From the NCBI RefSeq assembly GCF_004323635.1, contig NZ_CP036515.1, forward strand, positions 1,723,501 through 1,787,500: a stretch of DNA of 64,000 nt, written 5' to 3'. Below are positions 55,857 through 63,301 of the stretch, piece after piece (position 1 is the stretch's first letter; each line of letters opens with the position of its first letter). Source of the DNA: Lichenihabitans psoromatis (GTDB lineage: Bacteria > Pseudomonadota > Alphaproteobacteria > Rhizobiales > Beijerinckiaceae). Both the position numbers and the translations under genes were made by a program. A model generated the notes under the pieces. That model was given only the letters and a program-made list of their open reading frames with translations, made no database searches and was not told the DNA's origin.

Positions 55857-56516
55857 TTAGCTGGCACACACATCGTTCATGCTGACGCCGCTCCAGAGGT
55901 CGACGCGGGGCGGTGCCCCTTTCACGCAGGCGTCGGGCCGCACGAGAGTCTCGAGCTTGGCGAAGACACTCGTTTCGGGCTCCTCGTAGGGCAGTTCGCC
56001 GACCAGCCGGCCCGTCTTGTCGAACAGCAGAACGCCAGCATAATGGTCCATGCTGTAGCCGCCACCCTCGGTTTGCACACGCCGATACGGAATGTGGTAG
56101 CGGTTGGCCATGGACGCGAGCTGCTGTTCGGTGCCGATGAAGCCACGAATGCGTGGATCGAAGGACGACAGATAGAGTTTCATCTGTTCGGCCGTGTCGC
56201 GCTGAGGATCCACCGTCACGAACACCACATTGAGCCGATTGGCGTCAGTTCCCATCCGCTGCATGACGTTGGTCAGTGTCAGCAACGTCGTGGGGCAGAC
56301 ATCGGGGCAATAGGTATAGCCGAAGAACATGGCGGTCGGTTTTCCGAGCATCGTCTTTTCGGTGACCGGGTCGCCGGTCATCTCCGTCATCGAGAACGCC
56401 CCACCGACGCGCGTGCTCGAATAGGGTGACCATTGCTGCACCGTAATGGCGGTGACGCCCGCTATAACCAGCAAGCAGAACAGACCCATGAGCAAGATGA
56501 ACGTCGAACGCGGCAT
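55857..56516 (-). CDS. SCO1/SenC-family copper chaperone or thiol-disulfide protein
   Basis: This 219-residue protein has an N-terminal membrane anchor and a thioredoxin-like SCO domain. The copper motif CPDVCP follows FFGYTY, and the third ligand His is in MDHYAG. SCO proteins deliver copper to cytochrome oxidase or act as reductases. ATG 56516 gives a clean anchor; the upstream frame is spurious. A C-terminal tail of about 25 residues with two cysteines (PDACVKG and NDVCAS) extends beyond the usual domain. Confidence 0.9.
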   Translation of the reverse strand: MPRSTFILLMGLFCLLVIAGVTAITVQQWSPYSSTRVGGAFSMTEMTGDPVTEKTMLGKPTAMFFGYTYCPDVCPTTLLTLTNVMQRMGTDANRLNVVFVTVDPQRDTAEQMKLYLSSFDPRIRGFIGTEQQLASMANRYHIPYRRVQTEGGGYSMDHYAGVLLFDKTGRLVGELPYEEPETSVFAKLETLVRPDACVKGAPPRVDLWSGVSMNDVCAS

Positions 56517-56600
56517 GGAGGCTCTCTTCAACGGCGAAACAGGGACAAGAGGACGATGCTGCCGTTGCCGGTCAGCGATGATATCGTGCATAGGCCCGGT

Positions 56601-56640
56601 CAAACGAGCCGCACCGATGATGATCGATGCGGCTCGTTTG
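56601..56640 (-). terminator. Strong hairpin between copC and the SCO gene
   Basis: A perfect 13-bp stem (CAAACGAGCCGCA with TGCGGCTCGTTTG, 14-nt loop) begins 6 nt after the copC stop on the minus strand. It ends in GTTTG without a longer U-run, so it may terminate partially or mark an mRNA processing point, setting different levels for upstream and downstream copper genes. Confidence 0.6.
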
Positions 56641-56646
56641 AGCGGT

Positions 56647-57015
56647 TTACTTGACCGTGAACATGTAGGTCCCGTGGGTCTTGTGGCCATCCGTCGACAG
56701 GGCGTGCCAATCGATCGTGTAGGTGCCGGCCGCGAGCGTGTCGGACACCGGAACCGTCAAGGTCGTGTCGTCGCCTGCGCCGAGAGACGCCTTGCCGGTC
56801 GTGACGGCAGTCTTGCCCGGTTCCTTCACGGAAACGCCGGTGAACGCTAGGTTCAAGCCTTCGGAAAATTTCAGCTCGAGTTCTGTGGGCGGGGCTGCGA
56901 CGCGACTGCCGGCGGCCGGGACCGATGAGGTGAGATGAGCATGCGCGAAAGCCGGGGCCGCAGCCCCGATCAGGCACAGGCTGGAGAGGGCGAGGGTGAG
57001 ATTGAAGCGGGTCAT
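56647..57015 (-). CDS. copC: CopC-family periplasmic copper-binding protein
   Basis: This 122-residue exported protein has a signal peptide ending AAPAFA|HAHL. The mature N-terminal His matches the type of Cu(II)-binding CopC proteins. The beta-barrel family sequences are HLTSSVPAAGS, LKFSEGLNLAFTGV and DWHALSTDGHKTHGTY, the last with the copper-site histidines. ATG 57015 gives a clean signal peptide. It partners CopD, although the SCO gene lies between them. Confidence 0.9.
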   Translation of the reverse strand: MTRFNLTLALSSLCLIGAAAPAFAHAHLTSSVPAAGSRVAAPPTELELKFSEGLNLAFTGVSVKEPGKTAVTTGKASLGAGDDTTLTVPVSDTLAAGTYTIDWHALSTDGHKTHGTYMFTVK

Positions 57016-57106
57016 CGTGGGGTTCCATGCGTGAGGGTGAAGCGAGGGGCCGCGATACGTCTGGCGGCTCAGAAACCGGACCGCGACGCTCGCGGCCCTT
57101 TGGATC

Positions 57107-58474
57107 TCAGGCGAAAGCACGCCGGAGCGGTGGGATGCTGCGGATGACGAGGAGATCGAAGGCCAGCATCAACAGGATGGCGAGCCCCGTGAGCGGGAAC
57201 AGCAGGCCGAGCGCCGCCGCCGCAATCCAGAGTGCCCGATAGACACGCGTCTCGGCGGGGTAGGGCGGCACGCCGAGCCGACCGACCGGCCTGCGTTTCC
57301 ACCACATGACGACGGCCGCGACCGACGACAGGATGATGGCGAAACAGGTGGCCAACATGACGAGTTGGTTCGCGAGGCCCCATTGCTGGCCCATATGGAC
57401 GTTGATGCCGAATTCGATCGCTTTGCCGACCGGCCCGTAATCCTTGAAGCCGAGATCGACCAACGGCTTACCGGTATATTGGTCGAAATGGATCGTCCGT
57501 TCCTGGCCAAGATCGGCCGGATAGATCGCGGCCGTGTAGACCCCGGTCTCGTCGCCCGGGACCGACATCTCGAACCCGCGCATGATGCCGAGGTCATGAG
57601 CGTTGGCGACGGCCTGATCGAGACCGATCGGGGGCGTCTTCGTCGGCGTCGAGGCCGGCACGGGCGCCGTCTGCATCACCCAGCCGGGCTTGGTCGTCGC
57701 TTCGCTCATCGGGATGCTCGAGGACGGCACGTCGTCCCAGAGCGCCGGCGGATAATTCATCCCCGCCTGCGAGGCATAATCCTGCATGTGGGTGCCCCAG
57801 AACTTCGACCAGGGCATGCCGGTGAAGGCAAGGAAGAAGATCACGACGCCCGCAAAGGCGCCCGTGACCGCATGCACGTCCCGCCACCAAATGCGCTTCT
57901 GCGGGGTGCCACGCACCGTCATGACGCCGCCAGATTGGCGGCGTGGCCACCAGAGATAGAAGCCTGTCACCACCAGGACCAGAGCGAAGCCGGCGACCGC
58001 CTCGATGACGTAACTCGCGTAAGTGCCGAAATAAACGAGGCTATGAAGCTTGCGAGTCACGAACATGAACTCGTTGTTGGCACTCACCGTATCGAGGATC
58101 TCGCCCGTATAGGGGTTGATGTAGACGAGGGTCTTACCCGCATCTCCCTTGAGCGTGACGAGGGCCGACGCGGTTGGGCTGGCGGGTTCCGCGTAGGATT
58201 TCAGCTGTGTTGCAGGGACAGCCGCCAACGCTTTGTCGACAAGGCGGCTCGGCGGCTGCATCGGCGTCGCCTCCGCTTTCACCACATTGCGATAGGCGAA
58301 AGCCGTGTGATTGATCTCGCTTTTGAAGAGATAAAGCGAGCCGGTCACGGCCAGCAGGATCATGAACGGGACGCTCAGCAGTCCGGCGTAGAAATGCCAG
58401 CGCCAGATCGCTCGATAGAGCGACGAGCGGGGAGCGGACGCCGGCACGGCGTCGAGCGACAAGGTCTTGGACAC
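57107..58474 (-). CDS. PepSY-associated transmembrane protein
   Basis: This 455-residue protein has the PepSY_TM architecture: an N-terminal helix pair (IWRWHFYAGLLSVPFMILLAV), a periplasmic PepSY region (DPYTGEILDTV-like INPYTGEILDTVSANN) and further helices with conserved histidines (FGINVHMGQQWGL, WWRDVHAVTGAFAG). Relatives are often linked to iron or copper uptake and may be membrane reductases. GTG 58474 has GGAGG 6 nt upstream; the longer frame is noise. It sits inside the copper cluster, so a copper-related role is inferred. Confidence 0.87.
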   Translation of the reverse strand: MSKTLSLDAVPASAPRSSLYRAIWRWHFYAGLLSVPFMILLAVTGSLYLFKSEINHTAFAYRNVVKAEATPMQPPSRLVDKALAAVPATQLKSYAEPASPTASALVTLKGDAGKTLVYINPYTGEILDTVSANNEFMFVTRKLHSLVYFGTYASYVIEAVAGFALVLVVTGFYLWWPRRQSGGVMTVRGTPQKRIWWRDVHAVTGAFAGVVIFFLAFTGMPWSKFWGTHMQDYASQAGMNYPPALWDDVPSSSIPMSEATTKPGWVMQTAPVPASTPTKTPPIGLDQAVANAHDLGIMRGFEMSVPGDETGVYTAAIYPADLGQERTIHFDQYTGKPLVDLGFKDYGPVGKAIEFGINVHMGQQWGLANQLVMLATCFAIILSSVAAVVMWWKRRPVGRLGVPPYPAETRVYRALWIAAAALGLLFPLTGLAILLMLAFDLLVIRSIPPLRRAFA

Positions 58475-58488
58475 GGGCTTCCTCCCCC

Positions 58489-59031
58489 TCAGTCCATGTC
58501 CATGCCGGGCATCGATTGCCCTGCATGACCGGCCTTCGTGCTCGGTTGCACAGATGGCGTCTGCGACGGTCCCTTGGCGCCCATGCCCTCGACATCGAAG
58601 CTCACCGTCACCGTCCCGGCATGGTCGAACACCAGAGTGCCCCCGATCGTCTCGCCTTTTTTCAGGCCTTTTTTCAGGCCGAGGAACATGATGTGTTTCG
58701 ACGACGGATCGAGGGTCAGGCGGCCACCGGGCGGGATGTCGAGTGGGCCGGTCGGGCGCATGGTCATGATGCCGTCGGTCGTCGACATCTGGTGAAACTC
58801 GGCCGTGGTCGCGGCCTCGAGCGACCCGCCGGTCAAGCGATCGGCGACAGTGCCCGTGTTGATGATCGTGAGATAGCCGCCGGCGACTTGCGCGCCACCG
58901 GGCGTCGCACGAGCCCAAGGGTGTTCGATGACGAGATCGCCGACTTTCACGTCATGCGCCGAAGCGGGCGCGCTGGAGAGCAGGGACAGAGATGCGAGCA
59001 CAGCGAAGCCGGCCGCGTGAACCTTATGCAT
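58489..59031 (-). CDS. PCuAC-family periplasmic Cu(I) chaperone
   Basis: This 180-residue exported protein matches PCuAC (PF04314), which hands Cu(I) to the CuA site of cytochrome oxidase. The signal peptide ends SAPASA|HDV. The ligand set H-M...H-x-M is visible in AEFHQMSTTDGIMTM and SKHIMFLG. A His/Met-rich tail (GHAGQSMPGMDMD) adds possible copper sites. It lies 14 nt upstream of the PepSY gene and is likely cotranscribed. Confidence 0.92.
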   Translation of the reverse strand: MHKVHAAGFAVLASLSLLSSAPASAHDVKVGDLVIEHPWARATPGGAQVAGGYLTIINTGTVADRLTGGSLEAATTAEFHQMSTTDGIMTMRPTGPLDIPPGGRLTLDPSSKHIMFLGLKKGLKKGETIGGTLVFDHAGTVTVSFDVEGMGAKGPSQTPSVQPSTKAGHAGQSMPGMDMD

Positions 59032-59200
59032 GGGAGATGTCCTGAGTTACCCGACACCAACCCGGTCGCCGAAGCGCAGACGCTGCGTCGAGCGATGTCA
59101 CCGGACACGAGCCGCGACGCGACGCGAGTGTTCCGATGCTGCTCGAGAAGCGGCCGGGTGATGGTGCGGACAGAAAAGAAAACCGTTGGCGTGTCTCAGG

Positions 59201-59554
59201 TCACGCGGACGGAGGCCCCTGCGGTTGGCGGGGCGAGCGCGCACGCGCTAGACGGGCCGCCCAGGACACGACGGCCGAGCGGAGAACGGCATGGCTGGCG
59301 GGTGTGACGATGGTCGGACATGGGGCGCTGGAGGTCAGGATCGGCGCCGACAAAGCGCATTGATCGCAGCAGTCGTGATGCGTCGGGTCGCTCGGGTTCG
59401 ATGATGAACCGCCGCCGTCCGCGTGGCAGATCGGCATTGCGACGCCGGGGATGGACCCGAAGGACGGCATCAGATCGGAGGGAGCCGCCAGCGCTCGTCC
59501 GACGCCGGCAAGCGTCAGGACGATCATCAAAAGTGCGGCAATCGCGTGCCGCAT
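59201..59554 (-). CDS. DUF2946-family exported Cys/His protein
   Basis: This 117-residue protein has a signal peptide (ALLMIVLTLAGVGRALA) followed by the DUF2946 pattern PICHADGG and HHDCCDQCAL, a dense cluster of potential metal ligands. DUF2946 genes are commonly found beside copper genes. ATG 59554 is selected for its clean signal peptide, although no strong ribosome site is visible, and a longer frame begins at 59632. It is the most upstream member of the copper cluster, 169 nt before PCuAC. Confidence 0.78.
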   Translation of the reverse strand: MRHAIAALLMIVLTLAGVGRALAAPSDLMPSFGSIPGVAMPICHADGGGSSSNPSDPTHHDCCDQCALSAPILTSSAPCPTIVTPASHAVLRSAVVSWAARLARARSPRQPQGPPSA

Positions 59555-59705
59555 CGATGAGCTTCGGAAGGCTGTCACACGCCTAGACGCAACCAGAGAA
59601 GGTGACCTGTCAAGACAATCCTCCGGCTGCACCTTGGACGCTTTGTCTCACGAAGCAACGACCACGGCGCGGCGACCTTTGATGGTACTGGTGCCGCGCC
59701 GGCGG

Positions 59706-60782
59706 TCACGACTGGTGACTAGGCTTCGGCGAGAGGGCGACATCGAACTCGTCCAGTCGCTTCATCTTGTAGACCGCGTAAGACACGACCCAGGCCGCGA
59801 TAAAGATGCCGATAATGACGAAACCGAGATTGTTGAAGTTGTCGTTAAGCGCGCCGATGCCGTCCCAGAATGTGCCCTTCAGGTCGAGCTTGTCGCCGAT
59901 CAATCCGAGTGCCTCGATGCCGCCGATCAGCAACGCAACCATCACGGAGACGAGCGTGATCGTCATGTTGTAATAGAGCTTCCGCATGGGTTTCACGAAA
60001 GCCCAGTTGTAGGCGCCAAGCATCATCACGCCATCGGTGGTATCGATCAGCGACATACCTGCCGCGAAAAGTACGGGAAACACCATAATGGCGGTGAGCG
60101 GGACGCCCTTGGCGGCTTGAGCCGCCGAGACGCCGAACATCGCGACTTCGGTCGCCGTGTCAAAACCGAGTCCGAACAGGAATCCCAGCGGGAACATGTG
60201 CCAGCTTTTGGTCACCAGCTTGAAGGCTGGACGGAAGATTCGAGCCAGGAAGCCCCGATTGCCCAACAAGATGTCGAGATCCTCTTCGACATAGACGCCT
60301 CCGGCTCGGACGCGCCTATAGCTCCGGTAGATGGAGGCGAAGATGACGATGTTCATTGCCGCGATGATGAGGAGGAAAAGCGCCGATATGCTGGTGCTGA
60401 TCGTGCCGCCGACCGCCTGAAACGATTGGAAGCTCGCCAGCGCCCCGGTCGCGACCGCGACGAGAGCCGCCACGATGACCACGATGGCCGAGTGACCCAT
60501 GGCGAAGAAGAAGCCGACCGACACCGGTCGCTGGTTATCCTGCATGAGTTTGCGGGTGACGTTGTCGATCGCTGCGATGTGATCCGCGTCGACCGCGTGG
60601 CGGAGACCGAGCCCGTAGATCACCAGTGCCACACCCAACAGGGTCGGATTGTCATGGAAGGCGATAAAGGCCCAGATCCAAGCTCCAACGTTGAGGATGG
60701 CGAGGACGACATAGATCGCGATGAGACGCCCTTTAAGATCGGGGCTGCTCTCGTCGAGGAGTTGCCTGATTCGATTTAACAT
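59706..60782 (-). CDS. NiCoT-family cobalt/nickel permease (copy 2, riboswitch controlled)
   Basis: This 358-residue permease has the same architecture as copy 1: RHAVDADHIAAIDN in helix II, LGFDTATEVAMFG and MSLIDTTDGVMM. HAVDADH differs from the more usual HAFDADH, a change seen in cobalt-preferring members. ATG 60782 is preferred; a TTG frame upstream overlaps the riboswitch. A cobalamin riboswitch precedes it, so it is expected to import cobalt for B12 synthesis and to be shut off when B12 is plentiful. Confidence 0.92.
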   Translation of the reverse strand: MLNRIRQLLDESSPDLKGRLIAIYVVLAILNVGAWIWAFIAFHDNPTLLGVALVIYGLGLRHAVDADHIAAIDNVTRKLMQDNQRPVSVGFFFAMGHSAIVVIVAALVAVATGALASFQSFQAVGGTISTSISALFLLIIAAMNIVIFASIYRSYRRVRAGGVYVEEDLDILLGNRGFLARIFRPAFKLVTKSWHMFPLGFLFGLGFDTATEVAMFGVSAAQAAKGVPLTAIMVFPVLFAAGMSLIDTTDGVMMLGAYNWAFVKPMRKLYYNMTITLVSVMVALLIGGIEALGLIGDKLDLKGTFWDGIGALNDNFNNLGFVIIGIFIAAWVVSYAVYKMKRLDEFDVALSPKPSHQS

Positions 60783-60890
60783 GGATGATGCTGCCTTGTG
60801 ACGTTGCAAGTCATCGCAAACTGGCCCCATGACATTGGGGTTCGCACACCAGGACACCCCGCCCGGCGATTCTGCTTTGACGTCCAAGAT

Positions 60891-61051
60891 GGCAGGTCTC
60901 CTGGCTCGCGGGTCGTTGCAGCCTTCGCCTTCCCGGGTCCATGCAGCCCAGTGGCATTGTGAAGGAAGCTCGTCGCTTACAGTTGCGGGGGCAGCCGCGG
61001 CAAAGGCGTTACCGCCCGCACCACGTTCCCTTTTAATCCCTCGCGGGCACC
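60891..61051 (-). ncRNA. Cobalamin riboswitch upstream of the NiCoT gene
   Basis: On the minus strand the leader contains GGGATTAAAAGGGAACGTGG, CCCGCAACTGTAAGCG, TGCCACTGGG, CCGGGAAGGCG and the B12 box GCGAGCCAGGAGACCTGCC in the right order, the full conserved core of the class. It starts a few bases after a good promoter and ends about 108 nt before the permease ATG. A CCCC/GGGG hairpin lies between and may be part of the expression platform. Confidence 0.95.
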
Positions 61052-61061
61052 ATCAGCTTCA

Positions 61062-61090
61062 ATTTGACGAGCCTGTCGCGTTCGGGTCAA
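61062..61090 (-). promoter_or_regulatory. Promoter of the NiCoT riboswitch leader
   Basis: TTGACC (61085-61090), a 17-nt spacer and TCAAAT (61062-61067) on the minus strand place the transcription start near 61055, immediately before the riboswitch. Confidence 0.6.
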
Positions 61091-61341
61091 GCCTCTTTCC
61101 GACACGCGTGTCGTTGCGATGTGGGCAGTGCTTTTGCAGCACCGTTCGTCAGTGATGCGCGCGGTTCGGTCGATCGCGCGACATCGTCCGGGCTCCTGCG
61201 ACGACGAGTCCCTGTCGTTTCAACCGATGTTGGTTCTAAATTGCGGGAGCAGGCAGAGGATGTCTGATTCCTCGACAGTGAGCTCCTGCCGGACGATGCC
61301 GGGATCGGGCATCTGATCAGGCGCACGGTGGGAGGTCACCC

Positions 61342-61533
61342 TTGTTCGTCGACTTTCAGAACCAGTTTCCCCATCCGGGACCGTGGGAACCCAAGCCGCG
61401 GAAAGTCCGCATCACCAAGCGCCAGGAAAAGATCGTGATCTGGCTGATTTTCTTCAATCTGCTGATGTTGCTTTTGGCTCCGGTCGCGGGCTTCACGATT
61501 TTCGATGCCGTGATTGCCCTGCTGAGGCGTTGA
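61342..61533 (+). CDS. Small single-pass membrane protein
   Basis: This 63-residue protein has a charged, proline-containing N-terminal part (FPHPGPWEPKPRKVRITKRQEK) and one long hydrophobic helix (WLIFFNLLMLLLAPVAGFTIF). The start is TTG 61342 with GGAGG 6 nt upstream. It lies between two cobalamin riboswitches that point away from it. The family is not recognised, and it could be a small stress or transport accessory protein. Confidence 0.55.
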   Translation: MFVDFQNQFPHPGPWEPKPRKVRITKRQEKIVIWLIFFNLLMLLLAPVAGFTIFDAVIALLRR

Positions 61534-61668
61534 GCCACGATCGACAGCATTCCGATCCGATGGCACGGTAACGGTCCGGCGAGGCGTGAAGCCGACCGGC
61601 CAGGGTGAGCGCGTCATTCAGTGTGCGAACCAACGATCGCTCTGTGAAGTCCCCCTTGTGTCCAAAAA

Positions 61669-61681
61669 TGTTATAATATAA
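61669..61681. promoter_or_regulatory. AT-rich palindrome, Zur-like operator candidate
   Basis: GTTATAATATAAC is a perfect palindrome (6-bp arms, 1-bp centre) in otherwise GC-rich DNA, about 60 bp upstream of the promoter for the second cobalamin riboswitch. It resembles AT-rich Zur boxes of alphaproteobacteria. Zinc control of a B12 operon would be unusual but has a rationale in replacing zinc enzymes. Confidence 0.35.
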
Positions 61682-61740
61682 CTATCGCGGCGACTTCACT
61701 TTCGGCTGCGATGCGGTGCCTTCTGCTTCGAGCCGCCCGA

Positions 61741-61770
61741 TTGACCGATGATCGAACGGACAGCTATGAT
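61741..61770 (+). promoter_or_regulatory. Promoter of the B12-uptake operon
   Basis: TTGACC (61741-61746), an 18-nt spacer and TATGAT (61765-61770) on the plus strand would start transcription near 61777, just before the riboswitch. Confidence 0.6.
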
Positions 61771-61780
61771 CAAGCTTGAC

Positions 61781-61970
61781 GGTTCCCGAGAGGGATTAAA
61801 AGGGAACATGGTGAGGCTCGCGCCAAATCCATGGCTGCCCCCGCAACTGTCGGCGGATCGCTCGACGCCCTTGGTGATGTGTCATCACATCATGCCACTG
61901 CAAGCTCCGTCACCGGCGCAAGCGGGAAGGCAGGTCGAACAGCCAAGATCCGCGAGCCAGGAGACCTGCC
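61781..61970 (+). ncRNA. Cobalamin riboswitch upstream of the BtuF-like gene
   Basis: The conserved core is present in order: GGGATTAAAAGGGAACATGG, CCCGCAACTGTCGGCG, TGCCACTGCA, GCGGGAAGGC and the B12 box GCGAGCCAGGAGACCTGCC. It shares these elements with the riboswitch at 60891-61051 but differs between them, so the two are independent copies of the class. About 290 nt separate it from the first gene. Confidence 0.95.
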
Positions 61971-62025
61971 GTCGCAGTGAAATCCATCATCCGGGCGGGG
62001 TTGTCCGGACGCAGGAGCGATTGCG

Positions 62026-62091
62026 ATGCAGCTTCGACGCCGCCTTCTTCGACCCCAATCCGTAGAGATTGCGCCACCGCCTCGCGTTTGA
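62026..62091 (+). CDS. Possible short leader peptide in the B12 leader
   Basis: An ATG with AGGAG 9 nt upstream opens a 21-codon frame that begins MQLRRRLLRP and ends APPPRV. It lies between the riboswitch and the BtuF-like gene. It could couple translation to the expression platform or be chance. Confidence 0.2.
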   Translation: MQLRRRLLRPQSVEIAPPPRV

Positions 62092-62260
62092 TGGGCGCGT
62101 TTCGCTGACGCCGTAGCAGACCGGCCGATCGTGCGTCGCGTGCCGCGACGCCGGCGAAGATCCCGCTCTCTGTCTTGTCTCACCCCTCGTTCGACCCCAG
62201 CGGTCGCGGCCTTGCTGGCTCGCGCCGTGCGGCTTGTTGGCGCCCAAAAAAGTAAGGATC

Positions 62261-63301
62261 ATGGCCTTGTTCAATCAACGACGATTGCGGTTCGCTGTTT
62301 TCGGATCACTTGCCTATGCCATCGTTGGAGGGGCATCGTTTCCGGCTGCAGCAGCCACGATCTATCCCCTGACGATCAAGAATTGCGGCTCGACCTTGAC
62401 GGTCGACAAGGCCCCGCAGCGGGTCGTTTCGATCGGCCAGAGCACGACCGAAACGCTGCTTGCGCTCGGTCTAGCCGACAAAATCGTTGGGACGGCGGTC
62501 TGGTTCGGGCCTGTGCTCAAAGCCTACGAGGCCGATAATGCCAAGATCAAACGTCTGGCCGATAACGATCCGAGTTTCGAGGCCGTCGTGGCGCAGCAGC
62601 CCGATTTCGTCGCCGCACAATATGAGTGGCACATCGGCCCAAACGGCAGCGTCGGCAAGCGCGAACAATTCTCGGACTTGAAGATCCTGGCCTATGTGTC
62701 GCCCGCCGATTGCGTCGAAAAAGATAACACGACGGGCGGCGACGGCGTCCGCAAGCAATTGTTCACGATGCAACTCGTCTATCAGGAGATCCACGAACTG
62801 GCCGCGATCTTCGATATCAGCGACCGGGGCGACGCGCTGATCGCCGACCTCAAAAAGCGCGAGGCCGCTGCTGTGGCGACGGCATCGGGCAGCAACGCCA
62901 AAGCCGTGCCGATCGTGTTCTGGTTTTCCAGCAAGGACGTGAAAGGCGACGCCTTCGTGGCCGGCAAGAACGGTGCTCCCGCCTTCATGATGCAGGCGCT
63001 CGGCGTCCGGAACGTCATCACGACGGAGGATGAATGGCCGCTGGCCAGTTGGGAAAGCATTGTGGCGGCCGACCCTCGGGTGATCGTCATCGCTCGAATG
63101 GATCGTCGCCGCTTTCCGGCCGATGCTTTGGACGTCAAGCTGAAGTTCCTCGGGACCGATCCGGTCGTGAGCCATCTCGACGCCGTGCGCAACAAGCGTT
63201 TCGTCGTCTTGGATGCGATGTCGATGAACCCCTCGATGCGGACCATCGATGGTCTCGAAGCGTTGGCTGACGGCATCAAGGCGCTCGGCCAGCCTCAGTG
63301 A
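62261..63301 (+). CDS. Periplasmic metal-chelate/cobalamin-binding protein, BtuF-like
   Basis: This 346-residue protein belongs to the PF01497 periplasmic binding family for B12 and siderophores. It has a signal peptide ending SFPAAAA|TIYP and family sequences RVVSIGQSTTETLLALGLADKIVGTA and QPDFVAAQ, plus VSHLDAVRNKRFVVLD near the end. ATG 62261 has AAGGA close upstream. Placement behind a cobalamin riboswitch favours cobalamin or cobinamide as ligand. It overlaps the next gene by GTGA. Confidence 0.86.
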   Translation: MALFNQRRLRFAVFGSLAYAIVGGASFPAAAATIYPLTIKNCGSTLTVDKAPQRVVSIGQSTTETLLALGLADKIVGTAVWFGPVLKAYEADNAKIKRLADNDPSFEAVVAQQPDFVAAQYEWHIGPNGSVGKREQFSDLKILAYVSPADCVEKDNTTGGDGVRKQLFTMQLVYQEIHELAAIFDISDRGDALIADLKKREAAAVATASGSNAKAVPIVFWFSSKDVKGDAFVAGKNGAPAFMMQALGVRNVITTEDEWPLASWESIVAADPRVIVIARMDRRRFPADALDVKLKFLGTDPVVSHLDAVRNKRFVVLDAMSMNPSMRTIDGLEALADGIKALGQPQ

